A stretch of DNA of 37,632 bases, from positions 1 through 37,632 of the forward strand of contig NZ_FZOK01000019.1 in NCBI RefSeq assembly GCF_900188245.1, given 5' to 3'. This document shows, piece by piece, positions 6,479 to 15,168 of this stretch. The translations under genes and the position numbers were made by a program. Every line of letters starts with the position of its first letter. Position 1 is the first letter of the stretch. Below the pieces are notes generated by a model. It saw only the letters and a list, made by a program, of their open reading frames with translations, searched no databases and was not told the DNA's origin. The DNA comes from Belliella buryatensis (lineage in GTDB: Bacteria > Bacteroidota > Bacteroidia > Cytophagales > Cyclobacteriaceae).

Positions 6479-8518
6479 TTAATTAAATGTGTTTTTATCC
6501 AAAGCTTTATTGAACTCTACTTTCTTAATCTCAGAAGAAAGAGGCATTGGAATCATTGGGCTTTTGATTACCATTTGCATAGGATATTTAACACCATTGA
6601 ATTCTTTGTATTTAGAGTAGGCGATTTCTCCAGAAGCTTGTCCATCAGTTTTGATTCTCAACCCTGATTCCACACTGTAGTAATAATCAGTTGAAATTCC
6701 CGATTCATTCATTACAGTTAATTTATATGCATTCTGCCCATCTACATCTTTGATACCATCAAGCACCATTCCATAACCCAAATTCTCAAAGTGTAATTCA
6801 GGAAATATAAACATGGAAAGTTTAGCAGCTTCATATTGTTCTTCAGGTAAAGTTTGAGATTGCCCTTGAACAGTGACTGACATTTTCCCATCTTTCATGA
6901 CTGTGTTGGACATAACACCACCTCCTACAATCACTTTGTTGGAATAGGCTCCAATATTTTCATCGTAGTAAAAATTCATTCCTAAAGTCATTCCTGGCAT
7001 CTCTGCTATACTTTCTATCTTAGCAGTTTTGATGTTTCTAATAACTGCCTCCCCTCCCACAGCATCATAAAACCTTGAAAGCACTTCTTCTGCAGTCATT
7101 CCTTCGTCCATCGCAATCTGTTTTTCGGGATCACCAGAAGTGGTAAAACGCTGAACTTCTCCAAAAGCTAGAAGGCTTTCTTGCACCGAGCCATTTCCTA
7201 CCACAGTGATGTACATGTTGTCAGGCTTAAGGAATTTTTTAGCTGCAACATTCACATCCTCCACAGTCAATGCACCTAATCTTTGAAGATACGTTGCATA
7301 ATAATCCTTAGGAAGATTATAGCGCTCAATATTGATGGCAAAGTTTGCAATCGTAGCAGGACTTTCAAGAGATCTTCCAAAAGAACCACTAAGATTTGCT
7401 TTTGCAGCATCTAGTTCAGTCTGGGTGATTCCATTTTCTCTCATATTTCTGATCTCGTAAATCATTTCATTTACAGCAGAATCTGTGGCAGCTCCTCTTA
7501 CGCTAGCGTTTGCTGAAAAGCTTGCTACAAGGCTATTCGATCCAATTCTTGCGTAAGCACCATAGGTATAACCTTTATCCTCTCTAAGGTTCATAAACAT
7601 TCTGGATGATCCGCCTCCTCCTAGAATATAGCCCGCAACTTGACTAGCTAGATAATCTGGACTTGGTAGATGATTTTGAATTGGATATGTAATGTTTACA
7701 ACAGACTGTTGTGCTGATGGTCTGTCTACTAAAGCCACCACATTTTTTGCAGGGGGCTGGGGTATTGGATATTTAAACTTAGGTACATCCGCCTGCTTCC
7801 ATTGTGCAAAATGCTTATTAACCAAAGTTTTTGCTTGATCCATATTAACATCACCTACAATTGCTAAGTAAGCTATATTTGGTCTGAAGAAAGTGTTGTA
7901 GTAGTTTTTAATGTCCTCGATAGTTACATTATCTACTGTTTGCTCTGTTTCATTCTCACCGTATGGATGATCTGTACCATACACCAATTTACTTGTTAAA
8001 ACTGAAGAGATGCTGGAAGGGTCTGATTTTGCAGAAGCTAATCCAGACTTTGCTTGTGTTTTTAATTTCTGTAATTCTTCTTCTGGAAAAACAGGATTAT
8101 ATAGTACATCAGCCATCAGTTCTAATACTTTTTCTTGATGTTTAGTTAGAGTAGAGGCAGAAATAGAAGTAGAAGAGGCGGAGATACTTGCTCCTAGAAA
8201 ATCTATTTCCTCGTTAAATTTATCTTTAGATCTGTTCTTTGTTCCTGCTGTTAGCATTTCTCCTACGAAGCTTAACATCCCAGATTTATCACCTTCTAAG
8301 ATTGGATCTCTATCTAAAATCAGAGAATAAGTAACTCTAGGAAGTTTTTGATTTTGAATGACAAAAACTTTTAAACCATTATCTAAAGTAAATGATGCTG
8401 CATCACCAAATCTGATTTCTGGAGCTGGTCCAGCCTCTGGCATTTTTGTCCTATCAAGCTGGGCAAAAGAAGCTGATGCTAGCAAGGAGAATACGAATAA
8501 TATATATAGTCTTTTCAT
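6479..8518 (-). CDS. M16-like protein without zinc site, fused to a C-terminal extra domain
   Basis: A 679-residue exported protein. The start at 8518 (MKRLYILFVFSLLASASFAQ) is chosen because it gives a clean signal peptide; an upstream in-frame Met at 8545 would overlap the previous gene. Residues 30-450 are an M16 (insulinase/pitrilysin) fold. Where active members have HxxEH this protein has a SFVGEML segment, so no zinc can be bound. The substrate-binding REDKGYTYGAYA motif characteristic of non-catalytic M16 subunits is kept. The last roughly 220 residues form a separate domain that recurs as the next gene. By analogy with mitochondrial processing peptidase and bacterial M16 pairs, it probably forms a heterodimer with the active subunit encoded 23 bp upstream. 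Confidence 0.9.
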   Translation of the reverse strand: MKRLYILFVFSLLASASFAQLDRTKMPEAGPAPEIRFGDAASFTLDNGLKVFVIQNQKLPRVTYSLILDRDPILEGDKSGMLSFVGEMLTAGTKNRSKDKFNEEIDFLGASISASSTSISASTLTKHQEKVLELMADVLYNPVFPEEELQKLKTQAKSGLASAKSDPSSISSVLTSKLVYGTDHPYGENETEQTVDNVTIEDIKNYYNTFFRPNIAYLAIVGDVNMDQAKTLVNKHFAQWKQADVPKFKYPIPQPPAKNVVALVDRPSAQQSVVNITYPIQNHLPSPDYLASQVAGYILGGGGSSRMFMNLREDKGYTYGAYARIGSNSLVASFSANASVRGAATDSAVNEMIYEIRNMRENGITQTELDAAKANLSGSFGRSLESPATIANFAINIERYNLPKDYYATYLQRLGALTVEDVNVAAKKFLKPDNMYITVVGNGSVQESLLAFGEVQRFTTSGDPEKQIAMDEGMTAEEVLSRFYDAVGGEAVIRNIKTAKIESIAEMPGMTLGMNFYYDENIGAYSNKVIVGGGVMSNTVMKDGKMSVTVQGQSQTLPEEQYEAAKLSMFIFPELHFENLGYGMVLDGIKDVDGQNAYKLTVMNESGISTDYYYSVESGLRIKTDGQASGEIAYSKYKEFNGVKYPMQMVIKSPMIPMPLSSEIKKVEFNKALDKNTFN

Positions 8519-8541
8519 ATTGAATTTACATTTAAGAAATC

Positions 8542-9873
8542 TCACTCAGTAGTTTCAGTTGGCTTTGGTAAATACTTTAATACAACTCTGCTGTCTTTAT
8601 TCAAATATTGATTGGCTACTCTTTTGATATCTTCAGCTGTTACCTTTCTAAACTTATCTAACTGAGAATTCACATAATCAGCACTACCATAAAAAACGTG
8701 ACCTTGTGCTAATGACTGCGCGATATTTGCTACAGATCCAAAACCATTGACTAATTGTGTTTCTTTGATGTTAATCAATTTCTGTAGATCATTCTGATCA
8801 ATACCTTCCTGTTTTACGGTAGCCAAAACTTCATCAATAGCGACATTCAATTCATCTATGTCAACACCCATATTAGCTATAGCCAAAACTAAAAACATAC
8901 CACCATCTTCCAAGTCATTTGGAAAAGCAATTGCTTGAAGTGCCTTTTGTTGTTTATCAACCAGCTCTTTGTACATTAATGAGCTTTTACCGGAAAGTAA
9001 ATAAGTACTTAAAAGATTCAAAGCATAAGTATCAGGATGGTTTTTCTTTGGCATCAAGTAGCCTTGGAAAATTGCAGGAAGCTGAATATTATCATAAACA
9101 ACATCCACTTTTTGAGATTTCAGTTTTTCAATTTCAATGTTTGGTCTGTAAGGAGCCTTCTTACCAGCAGGAATTTCTGAAAAATATTTTCTAATCATCC
9201 TCTCAGTCTCTTCATAATCAATATCTCCAGCTATAGAAAGCGTGGCATTATTAGGAACATAATACATCGCATAAAACTCCATAAACTCCTCTAGCTTGGC
9301 ATTGTCCAAATGCTCAGCAGAACCGATAATCGGCCAATTATAAGGATGATTAGGATAAAGTCTCACAGGCATTTCTCTTTGAAAAGAGCCATAAGGCTGC
9401 TCGTCCATCACCTGCTTCATTTCTTGTTTGATGACTTCCCGCTGTGTATCCACCCCAGTTTGATCTACCTTGGCATGAAGCATTCTTTCTGATTCAAGAT
9501 AAAGTGCCAATTCAAGTTGGTTAGAAGGAAGAATTTCATAATATACTGTGTAATCCTGACTCGTTCCTGCATTCAGCGTCCCTCCAGCTGACTCTACAAT
9601 TTCAAAAAATTTCCCTCTTGGAATATTTTCAGAACCTTCAAACATCAAATGTTCAAAAAAATGGGCAAAACCAGTTCTTTCAGGATTTTCATTTTTGGAG
9701 CCTACATGGTAAAGTACCGTAGTAGCCACAATAGGAGTAGTATTATCTTGATGTAAAATTACATGTAGCCCATTGTCTAGTTTAAATTCTTTAAACTCAA
9801 TTTTATTTTGGGCTAATACTGAAAGTGCTAGAAAAGCACTCAATAAAAGCGACAAGGTAAGTTTTCTGATCAT
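8542..9873 (-). CDS. M16 family zinc metallopeptidase (catalytic subunit)
   Basis: A 443-residue exported M16 protease. The start at 9873 (MIRKLTLSLLLSAFLALSVLAQ) gives a standard signal peptide; the open frame extends 39 codons upstream, but that segment adds an unlikely second hydrophobic stretch. The inverted zinc motif HFFEH lies at residues 71-75 (ligands H71 and H75, catalytic E74). A distal glutamate is available in the REVIKQEM segment near residue 150. The protein has the two M16 half-domains expected of a peptidasome-type clamp. It is the first gene of a three-gene operon with the inactive paralogue and the free C-terminal domain. It probably degrades peptides in the periplasm. Confidence 0.92.
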   Translation of the reverse strand: MIRKLTLSLLLSAFLALSVLAQNKIEFKEFKLDNGLHVILHQDNTTPIVATTVLYHVGSKNENPERTGFAHFFEHLMFEGSENIPRGKFFEIVESAGGTLNAGTSQDYTVYYEILPSNQLELALYLESERMLHAKVDQTGVDTQREVIKQEMKQVMDEQPYGSFQREMPVRLYPNHPYNWPIIGSAEHLDNAKLEEFMEFYAMYYVPNNATLSIAGDIDYEETERMIRKYFSEIPAGKKAPYRPNIEIEKLKSQKVDVVYDNIQLPAIFQGYLMPKKNHPDTYALNLLSTYLLSGKSSLMYKELVDKQQKALQAIAFPNDLEDGGMFLVLAIANMGVDIDELNVAIDEVLATVKQEGIDQNDLQKLINIKETQLVNGFGSVANIAQSLAQGHVFYGSADYVNSQLDKFRKVTAEDIKRVANQYLNKDSRVVLKYLPKPTETTE

Positions 9874-10109
9874 ATTCTTTAAATTTTTGGTATTAATAAA
9901 TATCAAGTATCGTGCTCTAAATATGAGCGATGTAAGATAAGTAAGAAAAAATAAAATAAAACAACTTAAAATAAATAAAATCACATACATCTAGGATATA
10001 CCAAGATATTAGCATGATTTAAAATTAATTTTCAAAATTACAAACAATCAAAAATGGACGAATACGGACACAAAACAATAAAAAACGTTCATATTCGATC
10101 ACGACTTTC

Positions 10110-10769
10110 TTACTGCAAGGTGTATATGAATTCAAATAGCTTTTGAAGATCCTTTTTTAGCGATTTTGAATTGACTGTATGATTAATATTATGTGAAGTT
10201 TTTATTTGCATTTCAATAATGACTTCATCATGTACTAGATCATATAATTTATATCTCGTAATAATCCAATAATCACCTTCAACCCAACTTGTACTATGGA
10301 CAAATGGGCTGTTATTATTGATTTCATTATACCTCATTGTAGCGCCCAATTTGCTAATCCTGATAGGTTTTTTATCCAATATCTCTAAATCCAATAAATA
10401 CCTTACCCCTAAATCTTTATATAACTTTTGTTGGTTTCTTTCTGTGGTAAAATCATGAATACCAACTGACTTCAACTCCATTTCATGGTAATCTGTATCC
10501 CAGATTTCTTCAAATCCATACCTTTGAAGTTCGATAGGTAGGGTTTCTAAAAAAGTATTGTAATCTTTTTGTGGAAAGCCAGGAGGCAATGTCACCATAA
10601 GTTTATCAGAAAGGTCAATAGGATATGCAGTAGGACTGACATTAACATCTTCAACAATCTGTTTAACTGATCTACCACAAGAGGTGAATAAAATAAATAC
10701 AACTAACAGAGCTACCGATGTGAGTTGACTCTGATTAGATTTTATTGTTAATTTTCCTATGAAGTTCAT
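10110..10769 (-). CDS. Hypothetical lipoprotein
   Basis: A 219-residue protein of unrecognised family. Residues 15-30 are hydrophobic (SVALLVVFILFTSC), ending in a lipobox-like FTSC with the lipidation cysteine at residue 31, so it is probably a lipoprotein. The mature part is mixed alpha/beta and polar; repeated phrases about a peptide rising to Trp/Tyr-rich strands (WVEGDYWIITRYKLYDL) suggest a beta sheet. Its start lies 35 bp inside the end of the binding-protein gene, an unusually long overlap; no later in-frame ATG would keep the lipobox. No function is assigned. Confidence 0.75.
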   Translation of the reverse strand: MNFIGKLTIKSNQSQLTSVALLVVFILFTSCGRSVKQIVEDVNVSPTAYPIDLSDKLMVTLPPGFPQKDYNTFLETLPIELQRYGFEEIWDTDYHEMELKSVGIHDFTTERNQQKLYKDLGVRYLLDLEILDKKPIRISKLGATMRYNEINNNSPFVHSTSWVEGDYWIITRYKLYDLVHDEVIIEMQIKTSHNINHTVNSKSLKKDLQKLFEFIYTLQ

Positions 10770-11520
10770 TGAAGTAATTCATCGATTTCTTTAGTCTACT
10801 ACCGTACCATGAAAAAAGTTCTCCATCCACAATCATTATTTTGGTTTGGGGAAGATGGGCTTCAAAAATCTTTAAATGCTGATCTTTGAAGGGAAATGGT
10901 TCAGAGCTCAAAAGCAAAAAATCAGGATTAAGTGATGCAATGGTAGAAATACTTAACTCAGGATACCTACTTTCTTGAATTAGGTTCTCAAAACCAGCCA
11001 CATTGAGCATTTCATTGATGAAATTATCCTGTCCTGCACACATGATAGGATTATTCCAAATCAAATAAATCGCAGTACCAAGTTTGGGCAAAGGCTGCTG
11101 TAAACTAGTTGAAATCTCTGCAATCAAATCTTGTGCAAGATCCTGAACTCCTGTCATCTCTGCGAGCATCGCTATCATCTCGAGCGAATCCTTCAGTGTG
11201 TAAATATCACTCACCCATACTGGATACTTTTCTGCCAATTGTGCTATTCCCTCCTGATAGTTCTCTTCCTTGTTCCCAATAATTAAATCGGGTTGCAATG
11301 CATCGATTTTGTCAAAATGAAAATTTTTGGTCCCCCCTATAATTTGCTTATCCTTTTTAAGCCCTTTGGGATGAATGCAAAATTTAGTAATCCCCACAAG
11401 TTCATCCCGTAAACCTAGATCCACCAATAGTTCAGTTTGTGAAGGAACCAAAGAAATGATTCTCTGCGGAGCCTCAGGAATTACCACTTTTCTATTGAGT
11501 TGATCGGTGTAGGTGGGCAT
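10735..11520 (-). CDS. Fe3+/cobalamin-type substrate-binding protein without signal peptide
   Basis: A 261-residue helical-backbone metal-receptor protein (BtuF/FhuD fold). The opening RKVVIPEAPQRIISLVPSQT and the PDLIIGNKEE and FLLLSSEPFPF segments are typical of the two lobes joined by a long helix. Such proteins normally deliver vitamin B12 or ferric siderophores to an ABC importer. Here the start MPTYTDQLNRK leads straight into the domain with no signal peptide or lipobox, and no permease or ATPase gene is nearby. It could therefore be a cytoplasmic relative or act with a transporter encoded elsewhere. The gene is followed by the lipoprotein gene with a 35-bp overlap. Confidence 0.85.
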   Translation of the reverse strand: MPTYTDQLNRKVVIPEAPQRIISLVPSQTELLVDLGLRDELVGITKFCIHPKGLKKDKQIIGGTKNFHFDKIDALQPDLIIGNKEENYQEGIAQLAEKYPVWVSDIYTLKDSLEMIAMLAEMTGVQDLAQDLIAEISTSLQQPLPKLGTAIYLIWNNPIMCAGQDNFINEMLNVAGFENLIQESRYPELSISTIASLNPDFLLLSSEPFPFKDQHLKIFEAHLPQTKIMIVDGELFSWYGSRLKKSMNYFNELHRKINNKI

Positions 11521-11569
11521 TTTAATTTGGATTGGAAGGTTACAAAGTTGGAAGGTTTAAAGGTTTGCA

Positions 11570-11700
11570 ATTAGTTGATTAAGGGATTAGGGATTAGTTG
11601 ATAGAGGGATTAGGGAAAGTTGACTGGGATACTAGATAACTCAATTCACTGATAACCTAATCACTATTCAACTGATAACATAATAACTCAATCAACTAAT
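11570..11700. repeat. Tandem 23-bp repeat with inverted copies in the spacer before M42
   Basis: Two adjacent 23-bp units (11570-11592 and 11593-11615) differ at two positions and begin ATTAGTTGAT. The inverse, AATCAACTAAT, occurs at 11690-11700 and matches the first 11 bases of unit one. Between them are further degenerate copies such as CACTGATAACCTAAT. The whole 130-bp spacer could fold back on itself. It holds no gene. Confidence 0.7.
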
Positions 11701-11711
11701 CTCACTAATTA

Positions 11712-12779
11712 CTAAACAACATATCTAAAATCAAACTTTGGATCGAAGTCTTCTAGGAATCCTTTGATCAATTGAATGACTTGTTGGATGTCTTCTTTGC
11801 TGGCAGTTTCCACTGTAGTGTGCATATATTTCAATGGCAGTGAAATCAAGGCTGATGGTACTCCCTCGTTAGAATAAGCAAATGCATCGGTGTCTGTCCC
11901 GGTAGTTCTTGAAGCTGCGGAACGTTGGAAATTGATTTCTCTTTTTCTGGCGGAATCTATGATCAGATCTAATAATTTTTTGTGAACAGATGCTCCATAA
12001 GTTAAAACAGGGCCCTTTCCTGCTACCAAATCTCCTGAAGTGATTTTGTTGTACATAGGCGCCGTAGTATCATGACACACATCAGTAATGATCGCTACTT
12101 GAGGTTTGATTCTCGCAGCAATCATAGATGCACCTCTAAGACCTATTTCTTCCTGTACAGCATTTACAATATATAATCCGAAAGGTAATTTGACTTTTGA
12201 TTCGTGCAGTAACCTTGCTACTTCAGCAATCATAAATCCTCCTACTCTGTTATCCAAAGCTCTTCCGCTGTAGAATTTATCATTCAATTCTGTCAATTCA
12301 TCCTGAAATGTGATCACACAGCCCACATGAATCCCCATTTTTTCAACCTCTTCTTTGGTTCTGGCTCCGACATCGATAAAGATATTGTCCAAAGTTGGTG
12401 CATCTTCTTTCCCATCTTTCCTCACATGGATGGCAGGCCATCCAAATACTCCTGGAATGATTTTTTCATCTGTGTGAATGTTGACACGCATGGATGGAGC
12501 AATCATGTGATCGGAACCACCATTTCTTCTGACATAAATGTAGCCTTCTGGTGTAATGTAATTGACAAACCAGCTGATTTCATCCGCATGGGCTTCAATT
12601 ACTACTTTGAATTCAGCATCTGGATTAATCACCCCTACTGCCGTTCCGTAATTGTCCGTAAAATGGGTGTCCACAAAAGGCTTGATATAATCTAGCCAAA
12701 CTTGCTGCCCCGACGCTTCAAAACCTGTTGGACTCGCTGTATTGAGGTATTTGTAAATGAATATTTCTGATTTTGACAT
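11712..12779 (-). CDS. M42 family metallopeptidase (glutamyl aminopeptidase-like)
   Basis: A 355-residue cytoplasmic dinuclear-zinc aminopeptidase of family M42. The start at 12779 (MSKSEIFIYKYLNTASPTGFE) matches the family beginning; the frame is open 10 codons further but that part is low complexity. Metal ligands and catalytic residues are visible in EAHADEIS, GRALDNRVGG, QEEIGLRGA, ITDVCHDTT and the late YMHTTVE histidine. The PDZ-like insertion lies between the first two motifs. M42 enzymes form large tetrahedral complexes that trim peptides released by proteases. The left inverted repeat of the four-helix-bundle element lies only 19 bp upstream of this start codon. Confidence 0.93.
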   Translation of the reverse strand: MSKSEIFIYKYLNTASPTGFEASGQQVWLDYIKPFVDTHFTDNYGTAVGVINPDAEFKVVIEAHADEISWFVNYITPEGYIYVRRNGGSDHMIAPSMRVNIHTDEKIIPGVFGWPAIHVRKDGKEDAPTLDNIFIDVGARTKEEVEKMGIHVGCVITFQDELTELNDKFYSGRALDNRVGGFMIAEVARLLHESKVKLPFGLYIVNAVQEEIGLRGASMIAARIKPQVAIITDVCHDTTAPMYNKITSGDLVAGKGPVLTYGASVHKKLLDLIIDSARKREINFQRSAASRTTGTDTDAFAYSNEGVPSALISLPLKYMHTTVETASKEDIQQVIQLIKGFLEDFDPKFDFRYVV

Positions 12780-12797
12780 GATTTTAATTTTTAAAAT

Positions 12798-12826
12798 GTC
12801 AACAGTCAACGGTCGACTGTCAACTG
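12798..12826 (+). repeat. Left inverted repeat of the cassette
   Basis: Begins with GTCAACAGTCAAC, the exact reverse complement of bases 13547-13559. The next 16 bases match the partner at 11 positions. It also contains its own internal palindrome GTCGAC. Confidence 0.8.
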
Positions 12827-12893
12827 AAGACCAATTTCACTATTTAAATTGTTCTATTTAATGGCCCATTTGGATAAATAAATTTCATTAAAG

Positions 12894-13100
12894 ATTATCC
12901 GTTTAATTAAATTCTTAATTTCACGGATTTGTGACTTTCGAATAATTTTATTTTATGATTATCCGATTTGTTGCCCGTAAAGAAAGAAAACAAGGATTAA
13001 AGTTCATTTAGGTGAACAGTAAACTGCGGACAGTCGTCTGTCGACGATTATCCGCATAAATTCAAATAAATATTAAGCTACTGGCATAATTGCGGATAAT
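12894..13100. repeat. Recurrent ATTATCCG motif and a 10-bp inverted repeat
   Basis: ATTATCCG occurs at 12894-12901, 12958-12965 and 13047-13054, and inverted at 13093-13100. The last two extend to a perfect 10-bp inverted repeat (ATTATCCGCA at 13047-13056, TGCGGATAAT at 13091-13100) around a 34-nt loop, just past the stop codon of the four-helix-bundle gene. It may act as a weak terminator or a recognition structure. Confidence 0.6.
13012..13045 (+). repeat. Third, degenerate copy of the cassette repeat
   Basis: Starts GTGAACAGTAAACTG, resembling the left repeat in the same orientation, and ends with GTCTGTCGACG, which contains the same GTCGAC palindrome. It is internal to the cassette, immediately before the ATTATCCGCA stem. 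Confidence 0.5.
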
Positions 13101-13106
13101 CAAATT

Positions 13107-13460
13107 TTATTTTAACGAGTTCTTCAATGCTTGTATTTTTTTAATCAACTCTTCATATTGATTGTAAAGGCTTTCAAAATTTCTTTCTGAAATTATTTTT
13201 CTTTTTCTTCCTAAATGCAAACACGAAACAACTTCTAAAGCTGACCGAATCCAGTAATTTAAAAACCGTTTAAAATCTGGATTTGTTTGTCCTGTTGATC
13301 CTTCTGCTATATTCAATGCAACTGAATCAGCAGCTCTTTGAATCTGTGATGCAAGGATAAATTTTTCATGATTTGGAAAATCATCAATTAACAAACTCAC
13401 CTGATAGGAAAGCTCTATTGCAATTTGCCATACTGTCAACTTTTCAAACTTGAACCCCAT
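13107..13460 (-). CDS. Four-helix-bundle protein (23S rRNA intervening-sequence/S23 family)
   Basis: A 117-residue protein with the family hallmarks: FEKLTVWQIAIELSY at the N-terminus, the QIQRAADSVALNIAEGS signature near residues 39-55, and a conserved FKRFLNYWIRSALEV helix. Homologues are encoded in intervening sequences of 23S rRNA, and the DGR accessory protein Avd has the same pentameric fold that binds nucleic acid. This copy is not in rRNA; it stands alone between inverted repeats. The gene is intact. Its function is unknown; nucleic-acid binding is inferred from the fold. Confidence 0.88.
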   Translation of the reverse strand: MGFKFEKLTVWQIAIELSYQVSLLIDDFPNHEKFILASQIQRAADSVALNIAEGSTGQTNPDFKRFLNYWIRSALEVVSCLHLGRKRKIISERNFESLYNQYEELIKKIQALKNSLK

Positions 13461-13530
13461 GAAACAATTATTTTAAACAAGTATTACTTTCAAAAACAAC
13501 TACAACCTATATCATGAAGCGGCACCGAAA

Positions 13531-13559
13531 CTGTTGTCTGCCGACAGTTGACTGTTGAC
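13531..13559 (-). repeat. Right inverted repeat of the cassette
   Basis: Ends with GTTGACTGTTGAC (13547-13559), the inverse of the left repeat core. Its final base is also the last base of the TAG stop codon of the carboxylase gene, so the repeat abuts coding sequence without disrupting it. Confidence 0.8.
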
Positions 13560-15142
13560 TACAAAGGCATATTCCCATGCTTTTTCCTCGGTAGCTTATC
13601 CACCTTGTTTTCTAGCATTTTGAATCCGCGGATGAGTTTATCTCTGGTTTCTGATGGGATGATGACTTCATCTATAAATCCTCTGTGCGCTGCTCTATAT
13701 GGGTTTGCGAATTTGGCTGTGTAATCGTCGATTTTCTCTTGAAGCTTTTCTTCAGGGTTTTCTGCATCTGCAATTTCTCTTTTGAAAATAATCTCTGCTG
13801 CTCCTTTTGCTCCCATCACAGCAATCTCAGCTGTTGGCCAAGCAAAATTCAAATCAGCACCGATATGCTTGGAGTTCATTACATCATAAGCGCCACCATA
13901 AGCTTTTCGCGTAATCACTGTAATTCTAGGAACTGTCGCTTCAGAGAATGCATAGAGTAACTTCGCTCCGTTGGTAATAATTCCATTCCACTCCTGATCT
14001 GTTCCGGGCAAAAATCCTGGAACGTCCACCAAAACCAATAAAGGAACATTGAATGAGTCACAGAATCTAACAAATCTTGCAGCTTTAACGGAAGCATCAT
14101 TATCCAAAACACCTGCCATAGACTGAGGCTGATTACCGACTATTCCGATACTACGGCCTGCTAATCTTGCAAAACCGACCACGATATTATCAGCGAAGTT
14201 TTTATGAACTTCTAAAAATGAACTTTCATCAACTATTCCCTCAACAACTTCTCTAATATCATAAGGATGATTGGCATTATCAGGAATGATGTCATTCAAG
14301 ACAGACCTTGATTCATCCTCTTTCAAATCATATGCATAGACAGGTGCCTCATCCTCACAGTTTTGAGGGATATAGCTAAGAAGTTTTTTGATATGATTGA
14401 TACACTCCAGTTCATTAGCGCAAGCAAAATGGGTCACTCCTGACTTAGTACTATGCGTACTTGCACCTCCAAGTTCTTCTGCAGTGACAGTTTCCTGCGT
14501 AACTGTTTTCACAACATTAGGGCCAGTCACAAACATGTAAGAGGTATTTTCCACCATGAGAATGAAGTCGGTAATCGCTGGAGAGTACACCGCTCCACCA
14601 GCACATGGCCCCATGATTGCAGATAGCTGGGGAATCACACCAGAAGCAAGCGTATTCCTATAAAAAATATCAGCATATCCACCCAATGACACCACCCCTT
14701 CTTGAATTCTAGCTCCTCCAGAATCATTCAAACCTATCACAGGCGCTCCATTTTTCATGGCCATATCCATGATTTTGCAAATTTTCTCTGCATGGGTCTC
14801 TGAAAGCGAGCCTCCAAAAACAGTGAAGTCCTGAGAATAGACATAGGTCAAACGACCGTTGATTTCACCATAACCAGTCACTACACCATCTCCAAGATAA
14901 TGCTCCTTATCCAAACCAAAATCCTTGGCCCTATGCATGACAAACTTATCTATCTCCTGAAAAGTACCTTCATCCATTAGCAAATGAATCCGCTCCCTAG
15001 CGGTCAACTTTCCTTTCTTGTGCTGTCCCGCTATCCTCACTTCCCCACCACCCAGTAAGGCTTCCTCATTCTTTTTTTTCAATAAATCAATTTTGTCCTT
15101 ATTAGTAGGCAAGGTATATACCCCTTTGGTCTGGCTATCCAT
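13559..15142 (-). CDS. Acyl-CoA (propionyl-CoA-type) carboxylase beta subunit
   Basis: A 527-residue biotin-dependent carboxyltransferase subunit that moves CO2 from carboxybiotin to propionyl-, acetyl- or methylcrotonyl-CoA. Typical segments are [28 protein letters not shown] for CoA/biotin binding in the N-terminal crotonase-like half, and [23 protein letters not shown] plus [11 protein letters not shown] in the C-terminal half (oxyanion-hole glycines). Overall it resembles PccB most. The start at 15142 is chosen because a promoter at 15169-15198 lies inside the longer open frame. No biotin-carboxylase partner is encoded nearby. Confidence 0.93.
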   Translation of the reverse strand: MDSQTKGVYTLPTNKDKIDLLKKKNEEALLGGGEVRIAGQHKKGKLTARERIHLLMDEGTFQEIDKFVMHRAKDFGLDKEHYLGDGVVTGYGEINGRLTYVYSQDFTVFGGSLSETHAEKICKIMDMAMKNGAPVIGLNDSGGARIQEGVVSLGGYADIFYRNTLASGVIPQLSAIMGPCAGGAVYSPAITDFILMVENTSYMFVTGPNVVKTVTQETVTAEELGGASTHSTKSGVTHFACANELECINHIKKLLSYIPQNCEDEAPVYAYDLKEDESRSVLNDIIPDNANHPYDIREVVEGIVDESSFLEVHKNFADNIVVGFARLAGRSIGIVGNQPQSMAGVLDNDASVKAARFVRFCDSFNVPLLVLVDVPGFLPGTDQEWNGIITNGAKLLYAFSEATVPRITVITRKAYGGAYDVMNSKHIGADLNFAWPTAEIAVMGAKGAAEIIFKREIADAENPEEKLQEKIDDYTAKFANPYRAAHRGFIDEVIIPSETRDKLIRGFKMLENKVDKLPRKKHGNMPL

Positions 15143-15168
15143 ATTGTCTAAAGTTAATTTGGTTCTTT

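Larger units (their letters stand above)
12798..13559. mobile_element. Candidate inverted-repeat-bounded cassette carrying a four-helix-bundle gene
   Basis: A 762-bp segment between pccB-like and M42 genes begins and ends with 29-bp imperfect inverted repeats (24 of 29 positions match, the outer 13 perfectly). It contains one gene, for a four-helix-bundle protein, plus a third degenerate repeat copy and several ATTATCCG motifs. No transposase is present and no target-site duplication is obvious. The right repeat ends exactly on the last base of the carboxylase stop codon. Genes of this family are often embedded in repeat-rich spacers or in rRNA intervening sequences, so I infer a non-autonomous, mobile-like unit; this is not proven. 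Confidence 0.4.

Noticed and set aside
10033-10040. Perfect -7 box (minus strand TAATTTTG) upstream of the M16 operon
   Set aside because: No -33 element at the right distance and more than 150 bp from the start codon in very AT-rich DNA; could be chance.
12327-12695. Plus-strand 122-codon frame
   Set aside because: Opposite the conserved core of the M42 peptidase; no independent support.
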